From Pseudobacillus wudalianchiensis (lineage in GTDB: Bacteria; Bacillota; Bacilli; Bacillales; Domibacillaceae), in contig NZ_MAYT01000027.1 in assembly GCF_001685015.1 (NCBI RefSeq), positions 280,589 to 344,588 of the forward strand: a stretch of 64,000 nt of DNA. Direction: 5' to 3'. The position numbers and the translations under genes are program-made. The notes under the pieces are model-generated. The model saw only the letters and a program-made list of their open reading frames with translations, was not told the origin of the DNA and ran no database searches. Positions 18,457 to 28,236 of the stretch are shown one piece after another. Numbering within the stretch: the stretch's first letter is position 1; every line of letters begins with the position of its first letter.

Positions 18457-19788
18457 TTATTCAGCGTATAAATGTTCTCCTTTTTCGATCATGGCCTTCA
18501 TTTCTTCTTCTGGCACGAGGCTGCCTCCTGTTGACCAGACGAGATGAGCGGCGCCTTTCCGCTGGCTTTCTGTTAAATGGCTGTCTAGCCACCCGCTTTC
18601 TTTTGCACGGATTGGCCCTTCTATCCCTGCCAAGGCAGAAGGCTCCAGTTTCTCTCCTTCGAGCGCAGCCATTTGCTGCAAATAAATAAAGAGCGTGTCA
18701 TCCGACACCGTAAAAACTCCATCTAAATCATTTGCTACAGCTTTGCCGACAAAGCTTGATGGCCTGCCAACAGCGAGTCCGTCTGCCTCCGTTCTTAATT
18801 CAATGCCGACATCCTGCACCGCTATTTCATCGTGCAGTCCCGTCATTAAACCGAGCAGCATGCAAGGAGCTTGCACTGGTTCAGCGAAAAAGCCGTAGAC
18901 GTGCTCGCCAAACACTCGTTTTAAACCAGTGAAAATTCCTCCAGGGGCCCCGCCTACGCCACATGGCAAATAAACAATTAACGGATGGTCTGCATCCACA
19001 ATGATACCATTCTCACGAAATTGCTCTTGCAAGCGAAGAGCGGCTGTTGAATAGCCTAAAAATAGCTCTTTTGAATGTTCATCATCGATAAAAAAGCTGT
19101 TTTCCGTTTTAGCACTCAATACTCTGCCTTCTTCTACAGCACGGCTATAGTCATCTTCATACTCTATAACGGTTACGCCTCTGTCTCGAAGACGTCTTTT
19201 CTTCCACTCTTTTGCATCAGCAGACATATGAACCGTCGTCTGAAATCCGAGTGCTGCTCCTGTCATGCCAATACTTAATCCTAAATTGCCGGTAGAGCCG
19301 ACCGCAAGTGAGTAGCGAGAGAAAAAAGCTCTCATTTCATCACTAGCTAGTTTACTATAATCTTCTTCTGTCGATAAGAGATCATTCTCGATAGCAAGAC
19401 TTTCAGCATGCTTCAACACCTCATACATACCGCCGCGTGCTTTTACAGAGCCTGCAACCGGCAACAAGTGATCAGCCTTCAAGTACAGGCGGCCCTCCAT
19501 CTTTTCGTTATGCTGTTTTTCAAAAAACCTCTTCATGTGAGCGATTTCAAATAAAGGTGATTCAATAATGCCGTCTGTTGCTTTCGTTTCGGGGAACACC
19601 GTTGCCAAAAAAGGCGCAAATCTTCTTAGCCTGGCATCAGCCTCCTCTATTTCCTCGAGTGTAATCGGCAACTGGTCAGTTTCGGCTTTTAATGTTCGTT
19701 CATTCAGCCACGTAACTTCTTCACCAGCTTTCATCTCGGTGATTAACGGCCATTGAGTCTCAAGACTATTCAGCTTTTCATCATTCAT
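18457..19788 (-). CDS. dsdA: D-serine dehydratase (DsdA)
   Basis: PLP-dependent conversion of D-serine to pyruvate and ammonia. The catalytic lysine lies in GSVKARGGMYE (about residue 116), and the glycine-rich phosphate loop is VGSTGNLGLSIGMTGAALG. The C-terminal YLPCGVGGAPGGIFTG segment fits DsdA rather than biosynthetic threonine/serine dehydratases. 443 residues. No dsdC-like regulator is adjacent. Confidence 0.93.
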   Translation of the reverse strand: MNDEKLNSLETQWPLITEMKAGEEVTWLNERTLKAETDQLPITLEEIEEADARLRRFAPFLATVFPETKATDGIIESPLFEIAHMKRFFEKQHNEKMEGRLYLKADHLLPVAGSVKARGGMYEVLKHAESLAIENDLLSTEEDYSKLASDEMRAFFSRYSLAVGSTGNLGLSIGMTGAALGFQTTVHMSADAKEWKKRRLRDRGVTVIEYEDDYSRAVEEGRVLSAKTENSFFIDDEHSKELFLGYSTAALRLQEQFRENGIIVDADHPLIVYLPCGVGGAPGGIFTGLKRVFGEHVYGFFAEPVQAPCMLLGLMTGLHDEIAVQDVGIELRTEADGLAVGRPSSFVGKAVANDLDGVFTVSDDTLFIYLQQMAALEGEKLEPSALAGIEGPIRAKESGWLDSHLTESQRKGAAHLVWSTGGSLVPEEEMKAMIEKGEHLYAE

Positions 19789-19814
19789 TTATACTCCCCC
19801 TCTACACTTATAAT

Positions 19815-19850
19815 GAAGAAATTCCAAGAGAGGACTCTTGGAATTTCTTC
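19815..19850. terminator. Perfect 16-bp inverted repeat between the dapF-like gene and dsdA
   Basis: GAAGAAATTCCAAGAG and its exact complement with a 4-nt loop (AGGA). On the minus strand the 3' arm is T-rich (GGAATTTCTTC) but no long T run follows, so it is a probable terminator or attenuator ahead of dsdA. Confidence 0.6.
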
Positions 19851-19859
19851 AACTTGTTC

Positions 19860-20852
19860 TTAAGCAAAAACCGTTTGCTGTAACAATACTTTTACTTCAT
19901 TCCCTAGCTTCTCATACTGTTCCTGTTCCGCTCTTTCCTGCTTATTCACTAAACTAAAGGAAGACGGATCATGTAAATTCACCTCAACTACTGCGTCGTA
20001 TAAGTAAGTGGCGTTGCCGATCAAATCAATCCAATAGCCGCCGTCTGCTTTTTTGTGAGCGACACAGCGGACTTTGCCGCCATTATTGAATACCTCAATG
20101 GTTTCTTCAAGCTTGTTTAAATCAAGCAAGCACGTCACTAAGCTGGAAGCAGACATCGCCGTTCCGCAAGCATTCGTAAAGCCCACCCCGCGCTCAAAGG
20201 TTCTCACATAAATTTTCCCCGGCTTCATTGGATGCACGAAGCTAACATTTACCCCATCAGGACAAATATCATTTGGACCGTTCAGTCTTTCAGCAATTTG
20301 TTTTTGTTCGTCGGAAGCGATTTGCGCTTGATCCACAATGGCAATTAAATGAGGGTTTGGCACCGCTGCGGCGGAGAATGCAATGGAATCAGACAGCTCT
20401 GGTACCACTTCATTTAATAAGGTATCTTTGCCTCCTAGATGCATCGGCAGGCTGGACAGCGAAAATAAGACCGGTGAAATTTCCACCCGATACGTTGGCA
20501 CGTCCTCGTACAGATCCTCATCCTTCGTTACCTGTAAATCCGCCTTCATCGTTTCAACGACAATTTCATCTTTTTTCAACAATTCACATACGTAACGACC
20601 TAAACAACGGAGCCCGTTTCCGCACATTGATGCTTCGGAACCGTCGGAATTGAATATTCTCATCTTCGCATCCGCCTGCTTGCTTTCCAGCACGAATAAA
20701 ATGCCGTCTGCTCCAAGACTGGACCCTCTATCACATAAAGCGATTGACAATTGCCTTCTTTCTTCCTCGGTAAAGGAATAACCGTTTGTCCACTCATCTA
20801 TTAATAAAAAATCATTGCTTGATCCATGACATTTAATCAATTCAATCTGCAT
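19860..20852 (-). CDS. dapF: Diaminopimelate epimerase family protein (DapF)
   Basis: Interconverts LL- and meso-diaminopimelate for lysine and peptidoglycan. Both catalytic cysteines are present, in MCGNGLRCLGRY and TNACGTAMSAS, with the substrate loop CHGSSNDFLLID at the N-terminus. At 330 residues it is longer than typical DapF (about 280) through a C-terminal Glu/Lys-rich extension. Start ATG 20852 follows TGGGGAG; a TTG five codons upstream is less likely. A related amino-acid epimerase role cannot be excluded. Confidence 0.85.
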   Translation of the reverse strand: MQIELIKCHGSSNDFLLIDEWTNGYSFTEEERRQLSIALCDRGSSLGADGILFVLESKQADAKMRIFNSDGSEASMCGNGLRCLGRYVCELLKKDEIVVETMKADLQVTKDEDLYEDVPTYRVEISPVLFSLSSLPMHLGGKDTLLNEVVPELSDSIAFSAAAVPNPHLIAIVDQAQIASDEQKQIAERLNGPNDICPDGVNVSFVHPMKPGKIYVRTFERGVGFTNACGTAMSASSLVTCLLDLNKLEETIEVFNNGGKVRCVAHKKADGGYWIDLIGNATYLYDAVVEVNLHDPSSFSLVNKQERAEQEQYEKLGNEVKVLLQQTVFA

Positions 20853-21136
20853 GTGTTCTCCCCACAATCTGCTTATGCTTTTTTATTAGCATACAAAAAA
20901 TTAAAGCGTTGGTCTATGCTTTCTTATAAATATACAATCGTTCTTTTAACTGAAAAAGCGAAGCCTGGTAAAGCAAGTAGTTCGGATTATATAGCGAAAA
21001 TTTAAATATACAGGTTAAAGAACACACCCAAACAAGTTAAATAACAATATAAACAACACACAAAAAAGCTTGGGAAATTTGAAGTTCATTAGATTTTAAT
21101 GTGCAGTTTTTGTTGAATTCTTTAGTTTCCGTGCAA

Positions 21137-22111
21137 TTAATAGTTATTGATTTTCTCAATAATTATTTGTGTAAATTTCTCCTGTTCTTCATAGTTTGGT
21201 GAGTGAGCAGATTGCTCAAAATACACCCATTCTTTACTTGGTGCCTGAAGATGATTGAAGAATTCTTGTGTTGGCTGAGGAGGGACTGTTAAGTCGTGCC
21301 TGCCCATTATGATAGTAATTGGAATATGGACCATTTGTATTTTATTTTTTAAGTCAAATTCTCTTAGTTCGTCAATCATAGCTTTCATACTAAACAATTG
21401 ACCATTCACAAGTTTTACCACATCAAATATCGTGTATTCTTTACTTTTGAGTAATTTTTTCGCCATATCTTTTACTAACTTTCCATCACGAGAAATCCCA
21501 CCGCCCAACATCTCCAGGTATTTTTGGTGTACCTTGTCAAATTTTAAATTGTCCCAAGGCGGCTTTCCTATTTCCTTTAGCTTTTTTATTGCTTGCTCAT
21601 TGTTCAGTTCGTTTGCCCTTTTTACCAAAAGGTCATACGATAAAGCTTCCGCTTTGCTCATGCTCACAACCTGAGAAACACCAAAATAGTGGAAGTAATG
21701 CTCAGGGTATTGGTTGACCGCTAACATACCAAGGATACTTCCCCATGAATGCCCTATTAGAAATATTTTCTCTTTTTGAAATTCTTTTTTTAAATAAATT
21801 GTTAGTTCGTTTAAATCATTTAGAAATTGGGGTATATTCATCGTTTCCGTTGGAATTTTTTTTGAATAAGATAAGCCAGCACCCCTTTGGTCCCAATTAA
21901 CCACAATAAAATGTTTTTCTAAGTCTTGTTGATAATCTCTATTAAAACCAATTTGTGCAGCCCCAGGCCCTCCGTGAACTAATAACAATAAAGGATTGTT
22001 TTTATTTTCACCTCTAATTAACAGCCATTGCTCAACTCCGCCAATGATGATTTTTCTTAACTCAGAAACAGCGTTTATATCCTTGATTTTAGGAGTAGTT
22101 CTTCTAAACAA
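21137..22111 (-). CDS. Alpha/beta hydrolase, proline iminopeptidase-like
   Basis: Serine hydrolase of peptidase family S33 type. Oxyanion-hole HGGPG at residues 46-50, WDQRGAGLS at about 74-82, nucleophile elbow GHSWGS near residue 120, and a candidate acid/base pair in MGRHDLTVP and SAHSPNYEE near the C-terminus. 324 residues. AT-rich relative to its neighbours and monocistronic, which may reflect a separate origin. The substrate cannot be stated. Confidence 0.8.
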   Translation of the reverse strand: MFRRTTPKIKDINAVSELRKIIIGGVEQWLLIRGENKNNPLLLLVHGGPGAAQIGFNRDYQQDLEKHFIVVNWDQRGAGLSYSKKIPTETMNIPQFLNDLNELTIYLKKEFQKEKIFLIGHSWGSILGMLAVNQYPEHYFHYFGVSQVVSMSKAEALSYDLLVKRANELNNEQAIKKLKEIGKPPWDNLKFDKVHQKYLEMLGGGISRDGKLVKDMAKKLLKSKEYTIFDVVKLVNGQLFSMKAMIDELREFDLKNKIQMVHIPITIIMGRHDLTVPPQPTQEFFNHLQAPSKEWVYFEQSAHSPNYEEQEKFTQIIIEKINNY

Positions 22112-22383
22112 ATGTTTCTCCCCATTTCTGTCTCAACTTTATTAACCAGGAAATTCCTTACGTTTTCTTTCGTTCGCAATTTTCAGTTAATTTTACTTAT
22201 AATATAACGTTTTTTCTCTCTTGTTCATTACTTTTATAGTAATAGATTACGTATAAATTAAAGAAATTTCTTCCAGTGACTTTTGTTAATCGTTAACATG
22301 ATTTTCGAAATCTTATTTTCATTTCAGTAAAAAGTGTAAATAAATCCAAATTGTTTGCAATTGGCATGAAAAATAACAAAACA

Positions 22384-22445
22384 ATTAGCATCCTAATTCA
22401 CATGATGACAATAGTCATTGTCAGATTGATATTTAGGATGCTAAT
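22384..22445. repeat. Nested inverted repeat in the 413-bp spacer upstream of the hydrolase gene
   Basis: Outer arms ATTAGCATCCTAA (22384-22396) and exact complement (22433-22445) enclose an inner palindrome TGACAAT/ATTGTCA (22406-22423, 4-bp centre). No gene lies here. The inner palindrome has the look of a dimeric repressor operator; the outer repeat could form a stem. Nothing else was recognised in 22112-22524. Confidence 0.7.
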
Positions 22446-22524
22446 CAATATGCTAAATCATATAGTATTTACAATGTTTCTGCACGATAACTGAACTACT
22501 TACCGGTAAAAATCTCGCTTTTCG

Positions 22525-23814
22525 TTATGCATACTGCAAGATAAAGTTGAGCAAAAACAGCAGAGAAACAACCCACAATAATTTGGATACTTCCCGCCCT
22601 CTGCCCATCGTTATTTTTAAGATCGGATAAAGGATAAAACCTGCAGCGATACCATCCGCAATGCTGTACGCAAATGGGATAATTACAATAATAAACAGCG
22701 CTGGTATGGCTTCCGTTAAATCCGACAAATCCAAATGACGGATATTTTGTATCATTAAGCTGCCAATCATCATTAGAATCGGAGCAATTGCCATGTCCGG
22801 AATGAGCTTCATGTAAGGGATCGCAAACACTGACAGCAAGAACAAAACACCTGTCGTCAATGTGGTAAGCCCAGTTCTGCCCCCAGCGGTAATCGCCGCT
22901 GAGCTCTCTACAGTGGAAACTGTTGGACTTGTACCAAATATGCCCGAAGTAAAAGCGGAAAACGCATTAGCCTGCAGCGCCCTTTTAAATTTATCCGGTC
23001 GCCCTGCCAATTCCGTATGTCCATGTACAAGACCGATATTCTCAAAAATGAGTACCATCGTCAAAGAAAACACCGCCGACCAAAACGGAACCGACACCCA
23101 CTCTGACAAGGAAAAGGCCGCAAACACATCAGGATACAAAGTAAAGGAAAAAGATGTTTCTCCTACTTCCGGCAACAGACCCGCCACCCAGGCAGCGCCT
23201 GTGCCGAATAAAATGCTCCATAAAAAGCCGCCTTGAATTCCCTTCAAAAAGACGATCAATGTGACAATCAGCGTCAGCACCGTAATGATTACGGATGGAT
23301 CGCCTAAATTGCCGAGCGCCAAAATGGAGTGCTCTCCCCGCACGATCAGCCCGCCTTTTTCGAGACCAATAAGCATCAAGAAAAAGCCCAGTCCTACTGA
23401 AATAGCTTCTTTTAAAATAGACGGAATCGAAGCATTCAGCCAATCGGCCAGTTTTGTTACGGTAACGATAAAAAAGATAAAGCCTGATAGCACCACGACT
23501 CCAAGCGCTTGCTGCCAGCTCAATGCCATCGCCTGAACGAATGTATACGTGAACATTGCATTCAGTCCCATGCCCGGCACAAGCAAAATGGGGGCATTCG
23601 CCCAAAACGCCATCACCACGCAGCCGACAAACGATGTCAGTATCGTTGCGATGACCGCTCCTTCAAACGGCATACCCGCCTCCGACAAAATAAATGAGTT
23701 AACCGCTACAATATAAGCAATTGTAAAGAAACCGATCACTCCTGCTGTCACTTCCCGCTTTACAGTCGTTCCGTGATCAGCTAATTGAAAAAAACCTCCA
23801 CTCTTATTCATCAA
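22525..23814 (-). CDS. NCS2/AzgA family purine permease
   Basis: Proton-coupled purine uptake in the PbuG/PbuO group. 429 residues with about a dozen hydrophobic segments. Conserved features include GMGLNAMFTYTFV and the AzgA signature GTSPTVSTVESSAAITAGGRTGL. The start is TTG (codon 1) or ATG (codon 2) behind GAGAGG. No purine riboswitch was seen in the short leader. Hypoxanthine/guanine or adenine specificity cannot be decided. Confidence 0.9.
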   Translation of the reverse strand: MMNKSGGFFQLADHGTTVKREVTAGVIGFFTIAYIVAVNSFILSEAGMPFEGAVIATILTSFVGCVVMAFWANAPILLVPGMGLNAMFTYTFVQAMALSWQQALGVVVLSGFIFFIVTVTKLADWLNASIPSILKEAISVGLGFFLMLIGLEKGGLIVRGEHSILALGNLGDPSVIITVLTLIVTLIVFLKGIQGGFLWSILFGTGAAWVAGLLPEVGETSFSFTLYPDVFAAFSLSEWVSVPFWSAVFSLTMVLIFENIGLVHGHTELAGRPDKFKRALQANAFSAFTSGIFGTSPTVSTVESSAAITAGGRTGLTTLTTGVLFLLSVFAIPYMKLIPDMAIAPILMMIGSLMIQNIRHLDLSDLTEAIPALFIIVIIPFAYSIADGIAAGFILYPILKITMGRGREVSKLLWVVSLLFLLNFILQYA

Positions 23815-23944
23815 TCATGTACCTCTCGTACATCGCCCTCTCCCTACCCGCTTTTGCTGTCTATACAGCTCAGCCACAAAGGGTATTGTACCAAAGCCTG
23901 TTAGAAAGGACAACTTCCGTAGCAGCAAACCAAAACAGATGTAC

Positions 23945-23994
23945 AAAAAAAGAGCCAGCCCCTTCACCACTTCAAAGCGGTGGGGACGGCCCCT
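23945..23994 (-). terminator. Terminator of the riboflavin operon
   Basis: GC-rich imperfect stem (GGGGCCGTCCCCACCGC with AGTGGTGAAGGGGCTGGC as the opposing arm) followed on the minus strand by seven T, immediately after the ribH stop. Confidence 0.88.
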
Positions 23995-23996
23995 CA

Positions 23997-24467
23997 TTAA
24001 CCTTCGATTGATCTTACTAAGTTCGCCATTTCAATCGCTGTTGCAGCTGCTTCCCAGCCTTTGTTGCCAGCTTTTGTGCCAGCGCGCTCGATTGCTTGTT
24101 CAATCGTATCCGTTGTCAGTACACCAAAAATAACAGGTATGCCAGACTGCATAGCCGCTTGCGCTACCCCTTTTGTCGCTTCGTTGCTGACATACTCAAA
24201 GTGAGCTGTAGATCCGCGAATGACTGTGCCCAGTGTGATAACGGCATCGTACTTGCCGCTGTCCGCCATTTTTTTAGCGATCAACGGAATTTCAAATGCG
24301 CCCGGCACCCAAGCGATATCCACATTTTCTTCTTCTACCCCGTGACGGCGCAGCGCATCTTCTGCTCCGCTCAACAATTTCCCTGTAATAAACTCATTAA
24401 AACGGGCTACGACGATGCCCACTTTCAACCCAGTACCAATTAAATTTCCTTCAAATGTTCTGCTCAT
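23997..24467 (-). CDS. ribH: RibH, 6,7-dimethyl-8-ribityllumazine synthase
   Basis: Condenses the butanone phosphate from RibBA with the pyrimidine from RibD. 156 residues; conserved [30 protein letters not shown] and [14 protein letters not shown] motifs, the last including the catalytic histidine (GSTAHFE). Last gene of the rib operon, 16 bp after ribBA. Confidence 0.96.
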   Translation of the reverse strand: MSRTFEGNLIGTGLKVGIVVARFNEFITGKLLSGAEDALRRHGVEEENVDIAWVPGAFEIPLIAKKMADSGKYDAVITLGTVIRGSTAHFEYVSNEATKGVAQAAMQSGIPVIFGVLTTDTIEQAIERAGTKAGNKGWEAAATAIEMANLVRSIEG

Positions 24468-24483
24468 GTTCTTCTCTCCCCGA

Positions 24484-25677
24484 TTAAATAGTTAAAAAAT
24501 GACCTAATTTTGTTACTTTCGTTTCTAAATAACGGCGGTTTTCATCTTTCGGCGGCATTTCTAATGGCACACGATCGACGATTTCTAGTCCGTAGCCTTT
24601 TAAGCCGGCAATTTTGCGCGGATTATTCGTTAACAGCTTCATCTCTTTAATGCCGAGATCGCGTAAAATTTGAGCACCAATCCCGTAATCACGCAAATCA
24701 TCCGGGAAACCAAGCTTTTCATTCGCTTCCACCGTGTCATAGCCTTCTTCTTGCAGCTTGTACGCTTTCAGCTTATTAATCAAGCCGATTCCACGGCCTT
24801 CTTGACGCATATAAAGCAGCACGCCTCGGCCCGCTTCCTCGATTTGCTGAAGCGCTGCATGCAGCTGCGGGCCACAGTCACAGCGGCAAGAACCGAAGAC
24901 ATCCCCAGTTAAGCATTCAGAATGAACGCGAACGAGAACAGGGTCCCCATCGCTTACATCTCCTTTAACGAGTGCCACGTGGTCTTTGCCCGTCAAGTTC
25001 TCCGTATAGCCAACCGCTTTAAAGTGGCCGAATTCCGTTGGCAGCTCGATCTCCACTTCCCTCGTCACAAGCTCTTCCTTCTTGCGGCGGTATTCGATTA
25101 AATGCTGGATCGTCACGATTTTTAAATCGAGCTCTTCTGCCATCACGAACAAGTCCGGAAGTCGGGCCATCGTGCCATCTTCCTTCATAATTTCGCAAAT
25201 GACACCTGCACCTTGCTGTCCAGCGAGCAGGGCCAAATCGACCGCGGCCTCTGTATGGCCCGCTCTCTTTAAAACGCCGCCTTTTTTCGCAATCAACGGA
25301 AAAATATGGCCCGGCCGTTTAAATTCTGCCGGTGCAGCATCTTTTTTCATCATTTCCTGAATCGTCGTCGCCCGTTCAAAGGCGCTGATGCCCGTGTGAG
25401 TCGATACGTGGTCAATGCTCACAGTAAAGGCTGTTCCGTGACTGTCCGTATTATGATCGACCATCATATTCAAACCGAGCTGTTTTGCTCTTTCCTCTTC
25501 CACTGGGACACAAATAAGACCGCGGCCTACCTTTGCCATGAAATTCACCATTTCAGCATCGGCAAAGTCTGCCAAACCGACAAAATCACCTTCATTTTCA
25601 CGATCTTCATCGTCCACGACGATAATGACTTTTCCTTTTTTAAGGTCTTCCAGTGCTTCTTCTATCGATGCAAACAT
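24484..25677 (-). CDS. ribBA: RibBA, DHBP synthase / GTP cyclohydrolase II
   Basis: Bifunctional entry enzyme of riboflavin synthesis. The N-terminal half has the DHBP synthase metal loop [10 protein letters not shown]; the C-terminal half has the cyclohydrolase zinc cysteines in [15 protein letters not shown] and the [10 protein letters not shown] active-site stretch. ATG 25677 follows GAGGTG by the right distance, 22 bp after the ribE stop; the frame is open ten codons further but overlaps ribE. 397 residues. Confidence 0.95.
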   Translation of the reverse strand: MFASIEEALEDLKKGKVIIVVDDEDRENEGDFVGLADFADAEMVNFMAKVGRGLICVPVEEERAKQLGLNMMVDHNTDSHGTAFTVSIDHVSTHTGISAFERATTIQEMMKKDAAPAEFKRPGHIFPLIAKKGGVLKRAGHTEAAVDLALLAGQQGAGVICEIMKEDGTMARLPDLFVMAEELDLKIVTIQHLIEYRRKKEELVTREVEIELPTEFGHFKAVGYTENLTGKDHVALVKGDVSDGDPVLVRVHSECLTGDVFGSCRCDCGPQLHAALQQIEEAGRGVLLYMRQEGRGIGLINKLKAYKLQEEGYDTVEANEKLGFPDDLRDYGIGAQILRDLGIKEMKLLTNNPRKIAGLKGYGLEIVDRVPLEMPPKDENRRYLETKVTKLGHFLTI

Positions 25678-25699
25678 CTCTTTCACCTCGTTTATGTGA

Positions 25700-26347
25700 T
25701 TAGGCAAAGCCGTGTTTTTCCAATAGCTCCATCGTTACATTTGAAGCTGGTTTTTCTGCTTTACGATTCAGCATGCGCTCTACATATTTTGCCAGCATAT
25801 CGCATTCAATATTTACCGGATCACCGATTGCTTTTTTCGCTAAAATCGTTTCCTCCTGCGTATGCGGAATAAGCGAAATCGTTAATTCTTTTTCAGATAC
25901 ATAAAAGATCGTTAACGATGTACCATCGAGCGCTACCGATCCTTTCGTCATCAAGTATGGCGCGAGCTCAGACGGATAGGAAATATCCACATAAAGAGCA
26001 TTTTCAACTTGTTTCTTACCCGTTATCGTTCCCACACCGTCTACGTGGCCTGAAACAAAGTGTCCGCCAAAACGGCCGTTTGCTGCCATTGCCCGCTCTA
26101 AATTCACCTTTGATCCTCGGTTTATTTTACTTAAGGAGGTATCCTGAAACGTTTCCGGCATGACATCCACCGTGAAGCGCTCAGCGGTAAAACTAGTAAC
26201 GGTCAGACAGACGCCGTTGACCGCGATGCTGTCTCCAAGGTGGACATCCTCCAGTACTTTAGAAGCCGCAATCGTCAGCTGCAGTGACTGGGTCCGGGCA
26301 AGCACTTCTTCAATCGTACCGATTTCTTCTATTATGCCAGTGAACAA
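25700..26347 (-). CDS. ribE: RibE, riboflavin synthase alpha chain
   Basis: Dismutates two lumazines to riboflavin. Two lumazine-binding repeats are visible, the first starting FTGIIEEIG and the second at [18 protein letters not shown] three codons earlier abuts the ribosome-binding site, so the TTG at 26347, 5-7 bp after AAGGGTGA and giving the family N-terminus (M)FTGII, is preferred. The ribD stop lies within this start region (coupled). 215 residues. Confidence 0.93.
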   Translation of the reverse strand: MFTGIIEEIGTIEEVLARTQSLQLTIAASKVLEDVHLGDSIAVNGVCLTVTSFTAERFTVDVMPETFQDTSLSKINRGSKVNLERAMAANGRFGGHFVSGHVDGVGTITGKKQVENALYVDISYPSELAPYLMTKGSVALDGTSLTIFYVSEKELTISLIPHTQEETILAKKAIGDPVNIECDMLAKYVERMLNRKAEKPASNVTMELLEKHGFA

Positions 26348-26352
26348 TATTG

Positions 26353-27441
26353 TCACCCTTCTTTCCGTGAAGCCGTAATCTTAATATCTTGTCCGATCAT
26401 CTCGACCTTATCAAACGTTAAAGGGATAGACTCATCCATCGTCGGGAATCCTTCTCCCCCAAAAGGTGTAGGAGCCATTTTGCCGCCGATCAGCTTAGGG
26501 GCCATATAAATGATCATCTGTTGAAAAGCTTTTTCCTGGAAAAAGGAAGCATTCACTTCACCGCCGCCCTCTACAAGCAGCGTCATAATGCCTTCTTCTC
26601 CTAGCTTTTTTAACAAAAGAGGAATGTGAATATCAGCTGTTTCCAAGCGAATCACATCAGCTCCTGCAGCGGTTAACGCTTCTTCCTTTTCAACAGAGGC
26701 TTCACAGCCGCAAATAATAATCGTATCAGCTTGTTTGTTTTCAATTACTTTTGCTGTAATAGGTGTACGTAAATGAGTGTCTAAAATGACTCGAATGGGG
26801 TGTTTTCCTCCGTGGGGCAAACGGGTGGTAAGGAGTGGGTTGTCCTGAAGAACGGTATTGACACCGACTAAAATTGCGTCATGCTCATGTCTGAGACAAT
26901 GAACATCTTCTCTTGCCGGCTCATCTGTTATCCAGCGGCTATGTCCTGTGTAGGCGGCTGTTTTGCCATCGGCTGTAATGGCTGTTTTCATTGTGACGAA
27001 TGGGGTTTGATGTTGAATAAAATGAAAAAATGGTTTTAACAAGCGGTCTGCCCGTTCTTGGCAAACGCCAATCTCCACTTTGATTCCGGCAGCTTCTAAC
27101 TTCTGAACACCTTTTCCGCTCACTTGCGGGTTCGGATCCATCGTTGCGATAAACACTCGCTTGATTCCCGTAGAAACGACAAGGTCCGCGCACGGTGGCG
27201 TCTTTCCATGATGTGAGCAAGGCTCTAACGTAACATATAAATCAGCGCCCTCTGCTTCTTTCCCAGCAGCACGGAGAGCATGAACCTCCGCATGAGCTGT
27301 GCCTGCTTTTAAATGGGCACCCATCCCGATCACGCGGCCATCCTTCACGACTACCGCACCGACCGGCGGGTTCGGCGACGTCTGTCCCCTGACTCCCTCA
27401 GCAAGCGACAAGGCTAACTCCATATATTGTTCCTTTAACAT
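26353..27441 (-). CDS. ribD: RibD, bifunctional deaminase/reductase
   Basis: Converts the cyclohydrolase product by deamination and side-chain reduction. Zinc site in GTAHAEVHALR and EPCSHHGKTPPC of the N-terminal deaminase; the C-terminal reductase begins near VTMKTAITADGKTA and ends with LLVEGGGEVNASF. ATG 27441 behind GAGAGG gives the family length (362); the frame is open 40 codons further, but that stretch is leader RNA containing the attenuator. Confidence 0.95.
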   Translation of the reverse strand: MLKEQYMELALSLAEGVRGQTSPNPPVGAVVVKDGRVIGMGAHLKAGTAHAEVHALRAAGKEAEGADLYVTLEPCSHHGKTPPCADLVVSTGIKRVFIATMDPNPQVSGKGVQKLEAAGIKVEIGVCQERADRLLKPFFHFIQHQTPFVTMKTAITADGKTAAYTGHSRWITDEPAREDVHCLRHEHDAILVGVNTVLQDNPLLTTRLPHGGKHPIRVILDTHLRTPITAKVIENKQADTIIICGCEASVEKEEALTAAGADVIRLETADIHIPLLLKKLGEEGIMTLLVEGGGEVNASFFQEKAFQQMIIYMAPKLIGGKMAPTPFGGEGFPTMDESIPLTFDKVEMIGQDIKITASRKEG

Positions 27442-27504
27442 TGCGCTAGTCCTCTCTCTATCCATATTATATTTTCGTCCAATGAATGGTTTACAGCCAA
27501 TAAA

Positions 27505-27536
27505 CCACAAAAGCCCCGTATATATATATACGGGGC
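27505..27536 (-). terminator. Attenuator terminator of the FMN riboswitch
   Basis: A perfect 24-nt palindrome (27513-27536, arms GCCCCGTATATA) followed on the minus strand by CTTTTGTGGTTT, between the aptamer and ribD. Presumed to form when FMN is bound. Confidence 0.85.
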
Positions 27537-27587
27537 GTAAAAGGCATAGCCAAATAAGCATCTTAAAAAACCAATTTTTAAAATGCG

Positions 27588-27727
<140 letters not shown>

Positions 27728-27746
27728 CCTATTCAAGTTAATTCTT

Positions 27747-27776
27747 ATTATCTCTCTAGGAATATGATTATGTCAA
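27747..27776 (-). promoter_or_regulatory. Promoter of the riboflavin operon
   Basis: On the minus strand TTGACA (27776-27771) and GATAAT (27752-27747), 18 bp apart, just upstream of the RFN aptamer. Confidence 0.8.
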
Positions 27777-27836
27777 GGTTTTTAATGTTCTGATTAGGAT
27801 TAATTTGGGATGAAAAAGAAGGTTTTTGATGAATTT

Positions 27837-27884
27837 GGTCACCAATTGGTCACCATGGTGACCATGAATAAAGCATGCTTTATT
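27837..27884. repeat. Cluster of GGTCACC repeats and two palindromes
   Basis: Three copies of GGTCACC/GGTGACC within 27 bp (27837-27843, 27848-27854, inverted 27857-27863); the last two make a perfect 16-bp palindrome. Directly after it lies an 18-bp perfect palindrome AATAAAGCATGCTTTATT (27867-27884). The second could end transcription of the small gene downstream in either direction; the first looks like a multi-site operator. Confidence 0.7.
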
Positions 27885-27886
27885 CT

Positions 27887-28108
27887 TTATTTTTTGTTCA
27901 GTAATGGTACTATCTCAAATGATTCCTCCAATTGATGTGCTGCCAGTTCCACTAATGATCCATCTTCTAATATAAGAAAAAGCATTACTCCTTCCATTGG
28001 CTCGGAGTGTTTCAGAAAAAGACCTGTTTTTTTACATCGAAGATTTATATCGTTCTCAAATAGAAAGTCGTCTAACTCTTCAAAGTCTTTGATACTATTT
28101 AATGACAT
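27887..28108 (-). CDS. Small hypothetical protein, 73 aa
   Basis: Not recognised. ATG 28108 is well placed after AGGAGAGG, so the longer open frame is not used. The protein is acidic at the N-terminus (DFEELDDFLFENDINLRC) and ends with an aliphatic EDGSLVELAAHQLEESFEIV segment; no membrane helix. It is divergent from the secreted-protein gene next to it. Confidence 0.6.
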   Translation of the reverse strand: MSLNSIKDFEELDDFLFENDINLRCKKTGLFLKHSEPMEGVMLFLILEDGSLVELAAHQLEESFEIVPLLNKK

Positions 28109-28236
28109 TGATAGCCTCTCCTTTGTATATTGTATAGATACAATTCTCCACACAAAAGGAAATACCTTCCTTGTTTTTCTTTTTACCTCTCGAATAAGAT
28201 GGTAATATAGACCCATAAGGTAAAAGGGGCAACAAA

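Noticed and set aside
20273-20653. 126-codon plus-strand frame inside the dapF-like gene
   Set aside because: Antisense shadow of a well-supported gene with both catalytic motifs; no initiation signal.
22406-22423. TGACAAT/ATTGTCA palindrome as a Fur box
   Set aside because: Spacing (7-4-7) and core differ from the Fur 7-1-7 pattern; kept only as a generic operator-like palindrome.
23815-23944. Purine riboswitch ahead of the NCS2 permease
   Set aside because: The short leader lacks the three-way-junction pattern of the purine aptamer.
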